From NCBI RefSeq assembly GCF_001953985.1, contig NZ_MBEI01000053.1, forward strand, positions 149,730-213,729: a DNA stretch of 64,000 nucleotides, given 5' to 3'. Made by a program: the position numbers and the translations under genes. The DNA is from Mycobacterium colombiense (lineage in GTDB: Bacteria > Actinomycetota > Actinomycetes > Mycobacteriales > Mycobacteriaceae). Below the pieces are notes generated by a model. It did no database searches. It worked only from the letters and a program-made list of their open reading frames with translations, and had not been told where the DNA came from. Numbering within the stretch: position 1 is the stretch's first letter; each line of letters starts with the position of its first letter. Shown one piece after another: positions 44,626 through 55,996 of the stretch.

Positions 44626-45936
44626 TCAGGCCGTCCACCACGGCCGCAGCGGCAGGTCGTCGTCACCCCGCGCATCGACGTTGGCTGCCAGCACGTGATG
44701 GAGCTGAAGGTTGTTCTGCTCGAACGCCACCCGCGAGGCCGCCATGTACAGGCCCCACACCTTGGCGGTCGGCAGGCCGACCTCGGCGACCGCCACGTCC
44801 CAGTGCTCCACCAGGTTGTGGCACCAGTCGCGCAGCGTCATCGCGTAGTGGTGGCGGAAGTTCTCCGCGTGCAGCACCTCGAAGCCCGCATCCTGGATCG
44901 CACAGGTGATGCGGCCCGAGCCGGTCAGCTCCCCATCCGGGAAGACGTAGCGGTCGGTGAACCCGCCGGCGAACGAGGTCGAGGTGTTGTCGTGCCGGGT
45001 GATGCAGTGGTTGAGCAGCAGACCGCCGGTGCGCAGCTTCGACTTCAGGAAATCGAAGTAGGCCGGGTAATTCTTGACGCCGATGTGCTCGGTCAGCCCG
45101 ATCGAGGAGACGGCGTCGAACTGCGCCTCGCCCACGTCGCGGTAGTCGGAGTGCCGCACCTCGGCCAGCTCCGCCAGCCCCTCGTCGGCGATCGCGCGCT
45201 GCGCCCACTTCGCCTGCTCGGCCGACAGGGTGGCGCCGATCGCCCGGACACCGCGGCGCGCGGCGTAGCGCACCATGCCGCCCCAGCCGCAGCCGACGTC
45301 GAGCAGCCGATCGCCCGGCTGCAGCCGCAGCTTCTCGAAGATCAGCCGGTACTTGTTCTGCTGCGCATCTTCCAGGGTGGCCTCGGCGTCGGGATACACC
45401 GCGCAGGTGTAGGTCATCGACGGGCCCAACACCAGTTCGTAGAAGGTGTTGGAGACGTCGTAGTGGTGATGGATGGCCTCGGCGTCGCGGGTCTTGCTGT
45501 GCATCAGCCCGTCGGCGACCCGGCGCCACCGCGGCCGGGTTTCCTGCGGTGGCGGTGGCACCGGCAACAACCGCTCGAAGCCGATCGAACGCACGACGTT
45601 GGCCAGCACCCGCGCCGGCGGCCGCTTGAATTCGACCCGATCGGTCAGCGTCTTGAGCAGTCGGTACGGATCACCTGGATGCACGCCATAGGCCTGCAGG
45701 TCGCCCGACACGTAGGCGCGGGCCAGGCCGAGTTCGCCGGGCGCGGTGGCCAGGTAGGTGGCTCCGCGGGGTGTCCGGAGGTCCAGACCCAGTTCGGCGT
45801 CCTCGCTGCCGGCCGTGCTGCCGTCGTAGGCGGTGAACTTCAGCGGATGTCGCCCGGTCGCGGCGAAGACCTCCAGGATCTCGGCCATGCTCAGTTTGCC
45901 GGTCGGTGAGCGGTGGGGTTCTTTTGTCGTCGTCAT
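44626..45936 (-). CDS. bfaB: SAM-dependent fatty acid methyltransferase (BfaB type)
   Basis: A 436-residue protein of the cyclopropane/methyl fatty acid synthase family. The SAM-binding motif I is LLDVGCGWGGM, the substrate segment is HHYDVSNTFYELVLGPSMTYTCAVY, and SSIGLTEHIG follows. With the adjacent FAD protein it fits the pair that makes tuberculostearic acid: this enzyme would methylenate oleate in phospholipid and the partner would reduce it (Rv3720/Rv3719 by recall). It starts in the partner's stop codon (ATGA). Confidence 0.87.
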   Translation of the reverse strand: MTTTKEPHRSPTGKLSMAEILEVFAATGRHPLKFTAYDGSTAGSEDAELGLDLRTPRGATYLATAPGELGLARAYVSGDLQAYGVHPGDPYRLLKTLTDRVEFKRPPARVLANVVRSIGFERLLPVPPPPQETRPRWRRVADGLMHSKTRDAEAIHHHYDVSNTFYELVLGPSMTYTCAVYPDAEATLEDAQQNKYRLIFEKLRLQPGDRLLDVGCGWGGMVRYAARRGVRAIGATLSAEQAKWAQRAIADEGLAELAEVRHSDYRDVGEAQFDAVSSIGLTEHIGVKNYPAYFDFLKSKLRTGGLLLNHCITRHDNTSTSFAGGFTDRYVFPDGELTGSGRITCAIQDAGFEVLHAENFRHHYAMTLRDWCHNLVEHWDVAVAEVGLPTAKVWGLYMAASRVAFEQNNLQLHHVLAANVDARGDDDLPLRPWWTA

Positions 45937-47357
45937 CGCCTTTGCACCGCCTTCGCGTAGAGGTCGAGTAAACGAGAATCCGGGTCATAGGTCTTCTTGA
46001 CCGTGTTGTAGGCCTCGCCGCCGTACAACTCGTCGAAGTCCTCGCGGGAGTAGAAGGAGTCCGAATACAGCGACTTGTGGCCGTCGAGCTCGTCCACCTT
46101 GGCCTCGATCATCCGGTTGGTGGCGCCCTCGGTGGCGCCGGCCGGCACCGACGACCAGAAGCCCACGTTGACGTAAGTGTGATCCGGACGCATCGGGTAC
46201 AGCGGCCAGCCTTCGTGGTCGCGTAAACGCAACGGGCACAACCAGATTGGCGTGATGGGCACGCTGTCCAGGAACCACTCCAGGAAGTCGCAGGTCCGTT
46301 CGACCGGCACCTCGATGTCCTGCACCACCCGCTCGCGTGGTGGTCGGCCGTTGCGCTTCTCGATCCGGTCGGCGATGCCGAACCGCTGATCCATCGCGAT
46401 GAGCTTCGAGTAGACACTGCTGCGTCGGTAGCGGCGCGGCCACCAGCGCCGCAACCGCGGATTCTGCACGCCGAACGCGCGTGAGCACCAGAACCAGTCG
46501 GTGTCCCAGCGCCAGAAATAGTCGTTCATGGTCAACCGGTCATCCTTGGTGGCTTCCGGGCCCGGGCCGTCGTGCCGGATGGACTGGTAGTAGATGTTGC
46601 GGCCGGTGTAGTCGCTGACCGGACCGGGCGTGGTGGTCCGCCGGCCCACGCACAGATAGCTTTCGTCGGCGCTGAAGACCACCCCGTCGAGATAGTCGAC
46701 CGGCGTCCCGCCCTGCCCGCCGGTGTCGATGATGCGTTCCATGGCCGCGATCAGATCGGGCAGCGAGTGGAATCGGACGTGCCGCAGCGCCACGAACGGC
46801 GCGACGGATTCCAGCTCGATCCGGAGCCGCGTCGAATAGCCAAGCGTCCCATAGGAATTCGGGAAGGCGCGGAACAGGTCGGCGTGCTGGGTGCGCGAGG
46901 TGGTGAGCAAATCGCCAGCGCCGGTGAGGATGTCCATCTCCAGCACCGATTCATGCGGCAGGCCGTTGCGGAACGACGCCGACTCGATGCCCAGTCCGCT
47001 GACCGCGCCGCCCAGGGTGATGGTCTTCAGCTGCGGCACGACCAGCGGCGACAGACCGTACGGCAGCGTCGCGGCGACCAGGTCCGCATACGTGCACATG
47101 CCCGCCACGTCGGCGGCGCGGCTTTCGGGATCCACGCTCAGGACCCCGGTCAGCCCCGACGTGTCCAGACCGGGTGCATCGCGTTTGGTGCGGGCGCGGA
47201 ACAGATTTGACGTCGGCTTGGCCAGCCGGACGGCGGACGTCGCGGGAATGGATCGATAACTTGCCAGCATCCGGTCAACGCCGGACTTGTGGGCCGAGAG
47301 TGCAGATCCAAGGACAGGCACCAGATATACCCTAGTCTTCGACAACAGCCCGTGCAC
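45933..47357 (-). CDS. bfaA: FAD-binding oxidoreductase (BfaA type)
   Basis: A 474-residue FAD oxidoreductase of the PCMH/VAO type. The FAD-binding half shows VAGMCTYADLVAATLPYGLSPLVVPQLKTITLGGAVSGLGIESASFRNG and PNSYGTLGYSTRLRI; the C-terminal half has DYFWRWDTDWFW and a cap. It would reduce the 10-methylene fatty acyl intermediate to the 10-methyl form (tuberculostearate), together with the methyltransferase encoded downstream with a 4-nt overlap. GTG start at 47357 chosen; an internal ATG (near residue 30) is also possible. Confidence 0.85.
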   Translation of the reverse strand: MHGLLSKTRVYLVPVLGSALSAHKSGVDRMLASYRSIPATSAVRLAKPTSNLFRARTKRDAPGLDTSGLTGVLSVDPESRAADVAGMCTYADLVAATLPYGLSPLVVPQLKTITLGGAVSGLGIESASFRNGLPHESVLEMDILTGAGDLLTTSRTQHADLFRAFPNSYGTLGYSTRLRIELESVAPFVALRHVRFHSLPDLIAAMERIIDTGGQGGTPVDYLDGVVFSADESYLCVGRRTTTPGPVSDYTGRNIYYQSIRHDGPGPEATKDDRLTMNDYFWRWDTDWFWCSRAFGVQNPRLRRWWPRRYRRSSVYSKLIAMDQRFGIADRIEKRNGRPPRERVVQDIEVPVERTCDFLEWFLDSVPITPIWLCPLRLRDHEGWPLYPMRPDHTYVNVGFWSSVPAGATEGATNRMIEAKVDELDGHKSLYSDSFYSREDFDELYGGEAYNTVKKTYDPDSRLLDLYAKAVQRR

Positions 47358-47406
47358 CCGTCAACAGGGCCGGCACCGGCGAAAATCTTCATGAGGAGGG
47401 GTCGCC

Positions 47407-47844
47407 TTGGGACAGGTGAGCGCAGAGAGCACCATCTTGATCAACGCGGAGCCTGCGGCAGCCCTTGCCGCCGTCGCGGACTATCAGACCGTCCGCCCGA
47501 AAATTCTCTCCCCGCAGTACAGCGAGTACCAGGTGCTGCAGGGTGGGCAGGGGCCCGGCACGGTCGCCAAGTGGAAGCTGCAGGCCACCAAATCACGCGT
47601 GCGCGACGTGCAAGTCAACGTCGACGTCGCCGGGCACACCGTCATCGAGAAGGACGCCAACTCGACCATGGTGATCAACTGGACGGTCGCTCCCGCCGGA
47701 CCCGGCTCCAGCGTCACCGTCAAGACCACCTGGACCGGCGCCGGCGGTGTGAAGGGCTTCTTCGAGAAGACCTTTGCGCCCTTGGGGCTCAAGAGGATTC
47801 AGGGTGAGGTGTTGGCCAACCTGAAGAAGGAACTGGAGAGCTGA
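47407..47844 (+). CDS. SRPBCC (START-like) family protein
   Basis: A 145-residue helix-grip fold protein (AESTILINAEPAAALAAVADYQTVRPKI, GPGTVAKWKLQ, IEKDANSTMVINWTV, FEKTFAPLGLKRIQGEVL). The family binds hydrophobic ligands in a cavity; no enzyme activity is implied. Rv3718c equivalent by gene order. TTG start with GAGGAGGGG a few bases upstream. It is divergent from the FAD oxidoreductase and ends 1 nt from the convergent ami1. Confidence 0.82.
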   Translation: MGQVSAESTILINAEPAAALAAVADYQTVRPKILSPQYSEYQVLQGGQGPGTVAKWKLQATKSRVRDVQVNVDVAGHTVIEKDANSTMVINWTVAPAGPGSSVTVKTTWTGAGGVKGFFEKTFAPLGLKRIQGEVLANLKKELES

Positions 47845-47845
47845 G

Positions 47846-48607
47846 CTAGCGCGCCTGGCCCTGCGAGGCCAGGAAGCCGGCGACCCCGCGGACCAGTGCG
47901 TCGGCGTATTTCTGCCGGCCCTCCGCCGACTCCATCAGCGCCGAATCGGCGGGGTTCTTCATGTTGCCGCACTCGACCAGGATCGACGGGTATTGCGCCA
48001 GGTTCAGGCCGGTCAGGTCCGAGCGGCCGTATAGGCCGTTCTGGCCGATGTAGTTGGCCGGCGGGATCCCCGAGCCCTGCATCTGGTCGCGCATGATCCG
48101 CGCGTACTGCACCGACGGGCCGGCCTGCACCTGGTTGAGCGGCGGGGCCGAGTAGTTGACGTGGAATCCCCGCCCGGACGCCGGGCCGCCGTCGGCGTGG
48201 ATGGACAGGACCGCGTTGGGGCGCAGCGCGTTGGCCGCGTTCGCGCGTTCGTCGACACACGGCCCCAGGCCGTTGTCGTTGGCGCGGGACAGCGCGGTCC
48301 GCACTCCCAGGGCGCTCAACTCGGCGCGCACCCGCAGCGCGGTGTCCCAGGTGAAGGTGTGTTCCTGGTAACCGGTGTTGGTCGCCGTTCCGCTGGTCTG
48401 GCAGTCCTTGGTGCCGCCGCGACCGGTGGGCACCTGGCGGTTGATGGAGCCGTCGTTGGAGCCGTTGTGACCCGGATCGATGAAAACCACCATGCCGGCG
48501 ATGTTGGATGGGACCGCCGTCGCGGTCGGCATGATCGCCGTCGACGCGGCGACGAGCACACCAACCGCCAATTTGATCCCGACACGTCTGCTCAGTCGTA
48601 GGTCCAC
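47846..48607 (-). CDS. ami1: N-acetylmuramoyl-L-alanine amidase Ami1
   Basis: A 253-residue secreted zinc amidase (Amidase_3). Signal peptide ends near TATA-VP. Zinc ligands are His47 (DPGHNG), Glu82 (YQEHTF) and His137 (SIHADGG), with catalytic Glu212 (VECGNM); spacing equals that of M. tuberculosis Rv3717 (His35, Glu70, His125, Glu200, by recall). It cleaves the bond between muramic acid and the peptide stem, in peptidoglycan turnover and daughter cell separation. GTG start. Confidence 0.95.
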   Translation of the reverse strand: MDLRLSRRVGIKLAVGVLVAASTAIMPTATAVPSNIAGMVVFIDPGHNGSNDGSINRQVPTGRGGTKDCQTSGTATNTGYQEHTFTWDTALRVRAELSALGVRTALSRANDNGLGPCVDERANAANALRPNAVLSIHADGGPASGRGFHVNYSAPPLNQVQAGPSVQYARIMRDQMQGSGIPPANYIGQNGLYGRSDLTGLNLAQYPSILVECGNMKNPADSALMESAEGRQKYADALVRGVAGFLASQGQAR

Positions 48608-48706
48608 GGCGCAAAGCTAACGCCGCGCGGTCTACGCTGGGGGTTTCGAATCGCCGGAAGACTCACGAGCGAAACCAACTCGAGACCAAGATGCGAGGGG
48701 ATTGTC

Positions 48707-49051
48707 ATGCAACCCGGAGGCGATATGTCGGCGCTGCTGGCCCAGGCGCAGCAGATGCAGCAGAAGCTCATGGAGGCCCAGCAGCAACTGGCGAACGCTG
48801 AGGTGCATGGTCAGGCCGGTGGGGGCTTGGTCAGCGTCGTCGTGAAGGGCAGCGGCGAGGTGGTCGCGGTGAAGATCGATCCCTCCATCGTCGACCCGTC
48901 GGACGTGGAGACCTTGCAGGACCTGATCGTCGGCGCCATGGGTGACGCGTCCAAGCAGGTCACCCGGATGGCACAGGAGCGGCTGGGGGCGCTGGCCGGC
49001 GGCTTCGGCCCCCCGCCGGGGCAACCGCCCGCGCCGGCGCAGGGGCTTTAG
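48707..49051 (+). CDS. ybaB: YbaB/EbfC nucleoid-associated protein
   Basis: A 114-residue YbaB/EbfC family protein: N-terminal coiled helix ([27 protein letters not shown]), then [40 protein letters not shown], with a Pro-rich tail ([10 protein letters not shown]). It binds DNA as a dimer and may assist recombination. The recR gene follows after 14 nt, an arrangement conserved across bacteria. GAGGGGAT upstream; start at ATG 48707. Confidence 0.92.
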   Translation: MQPGGDMSALLAQAQQMQQKLMEAQQQLANAEVHGQAGGGLVSVVVKGSGEVVAVKIDPSIVDPSDVETLQDLIVGAMGDASKQVTRMAQERLGALAGGFGPPPGQPPAPAQGL

Positions 49052-49065
49052 GCTCCCCGACCGAC

Positions 49066-49677
49066 ATGTTCGAAGGACCCGTCCAGGATTTGATCGACGA
49101 GCTTGGCAAGCTGCCGGGCATCGGGCCCAAAAGCGCCCAGCGCATCGCCTTTCACCTGCTGTCGGTGGAACCGGCGGATATCGACCGGCTGACCGCGGTG
49201 CTGGCGAAGGTCCGCGACGGGGTGCGGTTCTGTGCGGTGTGCGGCAACGTCTCCGACAACGAGCGATGCCGGATCTGCGCCGATCCCCGCCGGGACGGCT
49301 CGCAGGTGTGCGTCGTCGAGGAACCCAAGGACGTCCAGGCCGTCGAGCGCACCCGCGAATTCCGCGGCCGCTACCACGTGCTGGGCGGTGCGCTCGATCC
49401 GTTGTCCGGGGTGGGGCCCGATCAGCTGCGGATCCGCGAGCTGCTGAGCCGGATCGGGGAGCGGGTCGACGACGTCGACATCACCGAGGTGATCATCGCC
49501 ACCGACCCGAACACCGAGGGCGAGGCGACGGCCACCTACCTGGTGCGGATGCTGCGCGACATCCCCGGACTGACCGTGACGCGGATCGCGTCGGGGCTGC
49601 CGATGGGCGGTGACCTGGAGTTCGCCGACGAACTGACGCTCGGCCGCGCCCTGGCCGGCCGCCGGGCCATGGTCTGA
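49066..49677 (+). CDS. recR: Recombination protein RecR
   Basis: A 203-residue RecR. HhH region [17 protein letters not shown], zinc finger Cys56, Cys59, Cys68, Cys71 ([16 protein letters not shown]) and Toprim domain with VVEEPKDV and a C-terminal Walker-like segment. It acts with RecF and RecO in loading RecA at gaps. Length and order are canonical. It follows ybaB in an operon and converges with an MFS transporter gene (18-nt gap). Confidence 0.96.
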   Translation: MFEGPVQDLIDELGKLPGIGPKSAQRIAFHLLSVEPADIDRLTAVLAKVRDGVRFCAVCGNVSDNERCRICADPRRDGSQVCVVEEPKDVQAVERTREFRGRYHVLGGALDPLSGVGPDQLRIRELLSRIGERVDDVDITEVIIATDPNTEGEATATYLVRMLRDIPGLTVTRIASGLPMGGDLEFADELTLGRALAGRRAMV

Positions 49678-49695
49678 GCCGCCGGTCGCGAGCTG

Positions 49696-51081
49696 TCACG
49701 CGCCGGTCAGTTCGCCGGCCTCGCTGTCGACCGGAGGACCGGATCCCGGCAGCGGCTTGCCGGCGACTTCCGGCATGAATCGAAGGGTGACCGTCCCCAC
49801 CAAGCCGGCGAAGATCAGCATGTAGGCCGGCACCATGGCGCTGCCGGTGCCGGATATCAGCGCTTGAGCGATCACCGGAGTGGTTCCGCCGACGGTCGAT
49901 AGCGCGATGTTGTACGAGATGGCCAGCGATCCGTTGCGCACTCTGGTCGGGAACAGCGCCGGCAGGGCCTGCGGCGTGGTGCTGTCGAAACACAGTTCCA
50001 TCAGTCCGACCAGCAGCACACCGATGAAGATCAACGGAAGGATGCCGCCGAAGCGCATCAGCAAGAATGCGGGAACCGACGCCAGCACGAGCAATCCGCA
50101 GCCCGTCCACATGATCGGCTTGACGCCGATGCGGTCGGACAGCATGGCGACGAACACCACCGCGGCCATCAGAATCGCCAGCGTCGCCACGATGATTACC
50201 AGGCTGGCCGTATTACCCACGTGCACAACCACTTTGAGGTACGTCGGCAAGTATCCGGTGAGCATGAAGTCGGGGACCTGCGAGGTCACCACTATGGCCG
50301 CGCAGACCACCATCGGTCTCCACTGCTCCAGCACCGTGCGCCGAAATTGCTGCCAGCCGCGGTCGGCCGCCGGGGTGTCCGGGTCGCTGCTCAGCTGTGC
50401 GTAGGCGGGTGACTCATCGATCCGCAGCCGCAGATAGAGGGCGAGGACGCCGAACGGCGCTCCCAGCAACAGCGGAATCCGCCAGCCCCATGCCAGCATG
50501 TCGCGGCTTGGTAGCCAGGCCTGTAACGCGGTCACCAGCAACCCGGCGAGCACGAACCCGACCAGGTTGCCCAGCGGCAGGAACCCGACCATCTTGCCGC
50601 GCTTGCGGTCCGGGGCCCGCTCGACGAGATATGTCATCGCGCCGACGAACTCGCCGCCGGTCGACAAGCCCTGAAAGACCCGGGCGACCAGAAGCAGGAT
50701 CGGCGCCCAGATGCCGATGGTGGCGTAGCCGGGCAGTAAGCCGGTCATGGTGGTCCCGACTGCCATCAGCAGGATCGTGATCAACAGAATCCGCTTGCGC
50801 CCGACGCGGTCACCGAGCGGGCCGAGGACGAACCCGCCGAGCGGCCGCACCACGTACGCCGCCGCCAGCGTGCTGAAGGTGGCGATGAGATGGACCGCGC
50901 TGACGCTGTTACCCGGATAGAACACCTGCGCGATGATGGTCGCGATGTAGCCGTAGACGCCGAAGTCGTACCACTCCATGAAATTGCCGATGGCCGTGGC
51001 CAGGGTGTCGCGGCGCATCGCCGAATCGGCGTCGCCGGTGTCGTTGCCCGTAGTGCGATGCCGGTGGCGTCGGATGCTCAT
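49696..51081 (-). CDS. MFS transporter, metabolite:H+ symporter (MHS) family
   Basis: A 461-residue 12-TM transporter. The signature FMEWYDFGVYGYIA at TM1 and RPLGGFVLGPLGDRVGRKRILL between TM2 and TM3 identify the MHS group (ShiA, ProP, KgtP types), which take up organic acids or osmolytes with protons. Substrate cannot be told. The ATG at 51081 is preferred to the GTG 6 nt upstream. In the gene order it stands where M. tuberculosis has Rv3714c, so this transporter is an accessory insertion relative to that species. Confidence 0.87.
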   Translation of the reverse strand: MSIRRHRHRTTGNDTGDADSAMRRDTLATAIGNFMEWYDFGVYGYIATIIAQVFYPGNSVSAVHLIATFSTLAAAYVVRPLGGFVLGPLGDRVGRKRILLITILLMAVGTTMTGLLPGYATIGIWAPILLLVARVFQGLSTGGEFVGAMTYLVERAPDRKRGKMVGFLPLGNLVGFVLAGLLVTALQAWLPSRDMLAWGWRIPLLLGAPFGVLALYLRLRIDESPAYAQLSSDPDTPAADRGWQQFRRTVLEQWRPMVVCAAIVVTSQVPDFMLTGYLPTYLKVVVHVGNTASLVIIVATLAILMAAVVFVAMLSDRIGVKPIMWTGCGLLVLASVPAFLLMRFGGILPLIFIGVLLVGLMELCFDSTTPQALPALFPTRVRNGSLAISYNIALSTVGGTTPVIAQALISGTGSAMVPAYMLIFAGLVGTVTLRFMPEVAGKPLPGSGPPVDSEAGELTGA

Positions 51082-51117
51082 TGACACGTCACGTACCCAA
51101 AACTTTGCTGTGTGGAA

Positions 51118-51825
51118 CTAGCGTGCCGCCAGCCGTTCGCGGCGCAGCAGGTCCACCTCCGGCATCGGCAGCGGCGGCAGCTCACCGACGACCGTGCCCA
51201 GCAGCAGGTCGGCCAGTTGCGGGTTGCGGGCCAGGCATGGCCCGTGCATGTAGGTCGCGATCACGCTGCCCTGCACCGCGCCGTCGAAGCCGTCGCCGGA
51301 CCGGTTGCCCGCGCCCTTGACCACCGCGCCCAACGGCGACGCCGCGGGTCCCAGCACGGTGCCGCCGCGATGGTTCTCGAAACCGGTGAGACGCTCGGTC
51401 AGGCCGGCTAACAGCGGCTTCGTCGCCAGCTCGCCGATGGTGCGCGCCTGTTGCGGCGACGTCGTCGCGTCCAGCATGCCCACGCCGTCGACGCGTTCCC
51501 CGGCCGACGTCTCATACCAGTGCCCGAGCACCTGGACGGCCGCGCAGATCGCCAGCACCGGGGCGCCCCGTTCCGCGGCGCGCTGCAGGCCCGGGTGTTT
51601 GATCAGGTGCCGGGTGGCCAGGCGCTGCGCGTAGTCCTCGGCGCCGCCCAGCGTGTACAGGTCCAACGACTCGGGCACCGGGTCGGCCAGCGTGATCTCG
51701 ACGATCTCGGCGGCGATGCCGCGCAGCCGGAGGCGCTGCCGCAGCACCAGGGCGTTGCCGCCGTCGCCGTAGGTCCCCATCACGTCGGGCAGCACCAGCC
51801 CGATCCGCACCACCGAGTCAGCCAT
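51118..51825 (-). CDS. gatD: Lipid II isoglutaminyl synthase, glutaminase subunit GatD
   Basis: A 235-residue class I glutamine amidotransferase. The nucleophile Cys94 is in LAICAAVQVLG and His194 in TYMHGPCLARN, at the positions expected for GatD. With MurT it amidates the D-glutamate of lipid II, using ammonia from glutamine, which is needed for peptidoglycan cross-linking. Its ATG lies inside the end of murT (8-nt overlap). Previously annotated as CobQ2 in M. tuberculosis. Confidence 0.93.
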   Translation of the reverse strand: MADSVVRIGLVLPDVMGTYGDGGNALVLRQRLRLRGIAAEIVEITLADPVPESLDLYTLGGAEDYAQRLATRHLIKHPGLQRAAERGAPVLAICAAVQVLGHWYETSAGERVDGVGMLDATTSPQQARTIGELATKPLLAGLTERLTGFENHRGGTVLGPAASPLGAVVKGAGNRSGDGFDGAVQGSVIATYMHGPCLARNPQLADLLLGTVVGELPPLPMPEVDLLRRERLAAR

Positions 51826-53047
51826 GTCGCGCCAACGCTCGTTGCAGCTGCAGGAACGCGGTGTAGTTGGCGACGACCTCCACCCGGCCGGGCGGGCACG
51901 ACGCGATCGCGGCGACGGTGTCGTGCACCAGGGTGTGCTCGACGCCGGCGTAGCCCAGCCGCACCGCCAGGTCGGTCCCGCGCTCGCCGGCGGCCACCAC
52001 TTCGGTCTCCTCGAAGTGCTCAAACCGCACATCCCACAGCCACGACAGGTCCTCCCCGTCGGGCACCTGGCCGTTGACCGAGATGACGACCCCGGCGGCA
52101 TGCTTGTCGACCATCGACAGCGCCTCCTGCCAGCCGGCCGGGTTCTTCGCCAGCAGGATGCGCACCTCGTGCGCACCGACCCGGACGGTCCGATAACGCC
52201 CCGCGACCTCGTCGACCGCCGAGACGGCCGCGACCGCGTTGGTGGGGTCGGCGCCCAGCGCGACCGCGGCCGCCACGGCCTGGGCGGCGTTGCCCCGGTT
52301 GACCGCGCCGGGCAGGGCCAGCCGCATCGGCAGGGCCAGGCCGTCGGGCCCGTAGAGGGCGTCGTCGTCGAACCACCACTGCGGGCTGGGGCGTTTGAAG
52401 TCCGCACCCGTGGAATACCAGTGGCCCCGGTCGCGGACGATGATCTCGCCGCTGCGCGGACAACTGACCGAGTCGTTCGACCACGAACCGCCCGCGGCCA
52501 CCCACACCACGTTCGGGCTGTCGTAGGCCGCCGACGTCATCAGCACGTCGTCACAGTTGGCCACGACGACCGCCTTCGGGTGCCGGGCCAGGCCGGCGCG
52601 CAGGGTCCGTTCGATGACGTTGATCTCGCCGACCCGGTCCAGCTGGTCACGCGACAGGTTGAGCAGCACGACGACGCCGGGTTCGACGGCGTCGGAAACG
52701 TGCGGGACGTGCATTTCGTCGACTTCCAGGGCCGCCAGCGGCGCATCGCGGCTGGCGGCCAGCGCGGCGACCAGGCCGGCGTCCATGTTGGCGCCCTCGG
52801 CGTTGGTGGCCACCCCGCCCAGCGTCGCCAGCGCGGCCGACGTCATCCGGGTGGTGGTGGATTTGCCGTTCGTGCCGGTGACGATGACGGTGCGCCGGCC
52901 GGCGGCGAGTTGCCGAAGGACCGAGCGGTCCAGCGTCATCGCGATCAGGCCGCCGATCATCGCCCCGGCCCCGCGTCCGGTCACCCGCGACGCCCAGCGC
53001 GCGCTCGCTCCTGCGGCGAGGGCCAGACGGGCACGGGTGGTAACCAC
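51818..53047 (-). CDS. murT: Lipid II isoglutaminyl synthase, Mur-ligase-like subunit MurT
   Basis: A 409-residue Mur ligase-type ATPase. Walker A is GTNGKST (58-64); LEVDEMHVPHV and LLNLSRDQLDRVGE follow, and the C-terminal region carries SVNGQVPDGEDLSWLWDV. It activates the D-isoglutamate carboxyl with ATP for amidation by GatD. Unlike MurT of Gram-positive cocci there is no Cys4 zinc ribbon: only Cys in VSCPRSGEIIVRD remains in that segment. GTG start; leaderless (see 53054-53059). Overlaps gatD by 8 nt. Confidence 0.93.
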   Translation of the reverse strand: MVTTRARLALAAGASARWASRVTGRGAGAMIGGLIAMTLDRSVLRQLAAGRRTVIVTGTNGKSTTTRMTSAALATLGGVATNAEGANMDAGLVAALAASRDAPLAALEVDEMHVPHVSDAVEPGVVVLLNLSRDQLDRVGEINVIERTLRAGLARHPKAVVVANCDDVLMTSAAYDSPNVVWVAAGGSWSNDSVSCPRSGEIIVRDRGHWYSTGADFKRPSPQWWFDDDALYGPDGLALPMRLALPGAVNRGNAAQAVAAAVALGADPTNAVAAVSAVDEVAGRYRTVRVGAHEVRILLAKNPAGWQEALSMVDKHAAGVVISVNGQVPDGEDLSWLWDVRFEHFEETEVVAAGERGTDLAVRLGYAGVEHTLVHDTVAAIASCPPGRVEVVANYTAFLQLQRALARHG

Positions 53048-53053
53048 CCGGGA

Positions 53054-53059
53054 AGTTTA
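53054..53059 (-). promoter_or_regulatory. -10 element of the leaderless murT-gatD transcript
   Basis: TAAACT on the minus strand ends six bases before the GTG at 53047, so +1 falls on the start codon. The 17-nt palindrome CGGGTGGTAACCACCCG (53034-53050) spans the first codons and could fold at the 5' end. Confidence 0.5.
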
Positions 53060-53169
53060 AATGTGTGCCGCCGAGGTCTTCGAATTCCGGGCGCCGCCGG
53101 TCTCGATTTCCCAGCCGACACGGCGCCTAGCGGCCCGATGATGTCGGTCGGCCGTGCCATCCTCAGTGC

Positions 53170-54162
53170 ATGAGCGGCGTGTCCTGGGGTCGGCCGGCCA
53201 GCGAGCCGGACGCCGGCTGGGCCGTCGTCGATGTCGAGACCTCGGGCTTTCGGCCGGGTCATGCGCGGATCATCAGCGTCGCGGCGCTCGGCCTGGACGC
53301 CGACGGCAACGTCGAACACTCGGTGGTGAGCCTGCTCAACCCCGGCGTGGACCCCGGCCCCACCCACGTGCACGGCCTGACCGCCGCCATGCTGGAAGAC
53401 CAGCCTCAGTTCGCCGACATCGTCGGCGACGTGGCCGACGTGCTGCGCGGCCGCACCTTGGTGGCCCACAACGTGGCGTTCGACTACGCGTTTCTGGCCG
53501 CCGAGGCCGAACTGGCCGAGACCGAACTGCCCGTCGACAGCGTCATGTGCACCGTCGAGCTGGCCCGGCGGCTGGACCTCGGCGTCGAGAACCTGCGGCT
53601 GGAGACGCTCGCCGCGCATTGGGGGGTCACCCAGGAGCGGCCGCACGACGCCTTCGACGACGCGATGGTGCTGACCGGTGTGCTGGCGTCCGCGCTCAAG
53701 CTGGCCCGCGCGGGCGACATCTGGCTGCCGATCCACCCCGTGACCCGGCGTCGCTGGCCGAACGGCCGGGTCACCCACGACGAACTGCGACCACTCAAGG
53801 TGCTGGCGTCCCGGATGCCCTGCCCGTACCTCAACCCGGGCCCCTACGTCGGCGGCCGGCCGCTGGTGCAGGGCATGCGGGTGGCGCTGGCCGCCGAGGT
53901 CGGCCGCACCCACGAGGAACTCGTGGAGCGCATCCTGCACGCCGGACTGGCCTACACCGACGCCGTCGACCGGGAGACCTCGCTGGTGGTCTGCAACGAT
54001 CCCGCCGCCGAGCAGGGCAAGGGCTACCTCGCCCGGCAGCTGGGGGTGCCGGTGATCTCCGACGCGCAGTTCATGGACTGCGTCGGCGCCGTCATCGGCG
54101 GCACCAGCATGGACGAGTTCACCGACGCCAGCACGCTCGACCAGCAGCTGGCGCTGTTCTGA
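53170..54162 (+). CDS. DEDDh exonuclease (DnaQ-like) with BRCT domain
   Basis: A 330-residue protein. The N-terminal DnaQ-type 3'-5' exonuclease has VVDVETSGF (Exo I), AHNVAFDYAFL (Exo II) and PHDAFDDAMVL (Exo III, DEDDh type). A middle linker (residues ~190-240) leads to a BRCT domain (about 245-320, GLAYTDAVDRETSLVVCNDPAAEQGKGYLA). It is probably a repair or proofreading nuclease rather than the PHP-proofreading replicase. Matches Rv3711c by order. It ends directly against leuA. Confidence 0.88.
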   Translation: MSGVSWGRPASEPDAGWAVVDVETSGFRPGHARIISVAALGLDADGNVEHSVVSLLNPGVDPGPTHVHGLTAAMLEDQPQFADIVGDVADVLRGRTLVAHNVAFDYAFLAAEAELAETELPVDSVMCTVELARRLDLGVENLRLETLAAHWGVTQERPHDAFDDAMVLTGVLASALKLARAGDIWLPIHPVTRRRWPNGRVTHDELRPLKVLASRMPCPYLNPGPYVGGRPLVQGMRVALAAEVGRTHEELVERILHAGLAYTDAVDRETSLVVCNDPAAEQGKGYLARQLGVPVISDAQFMDCVGAVIGGTSMDEFTDASTLDQQLALF

Positions 54163-55995
<1,833 letters not shown>

Positions 55996-55996
55996 T

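Noticed and set aside
42714..44675. A 653-codon open frame antisense to dnaX
   Set aside because: It mirrors dnaX codon structure (Gly/Arg/His-rich translation) and has no family features; a normal artefact of high-GC coding DNA.
53034..53050. Palindrome CGGGTGGTAACCACCCG across the murT start
   Set aside because: It lies in the Val-Val-Thr-Thr codons at the start; it may simply reflect codon choice, so it is not listed as an operator.
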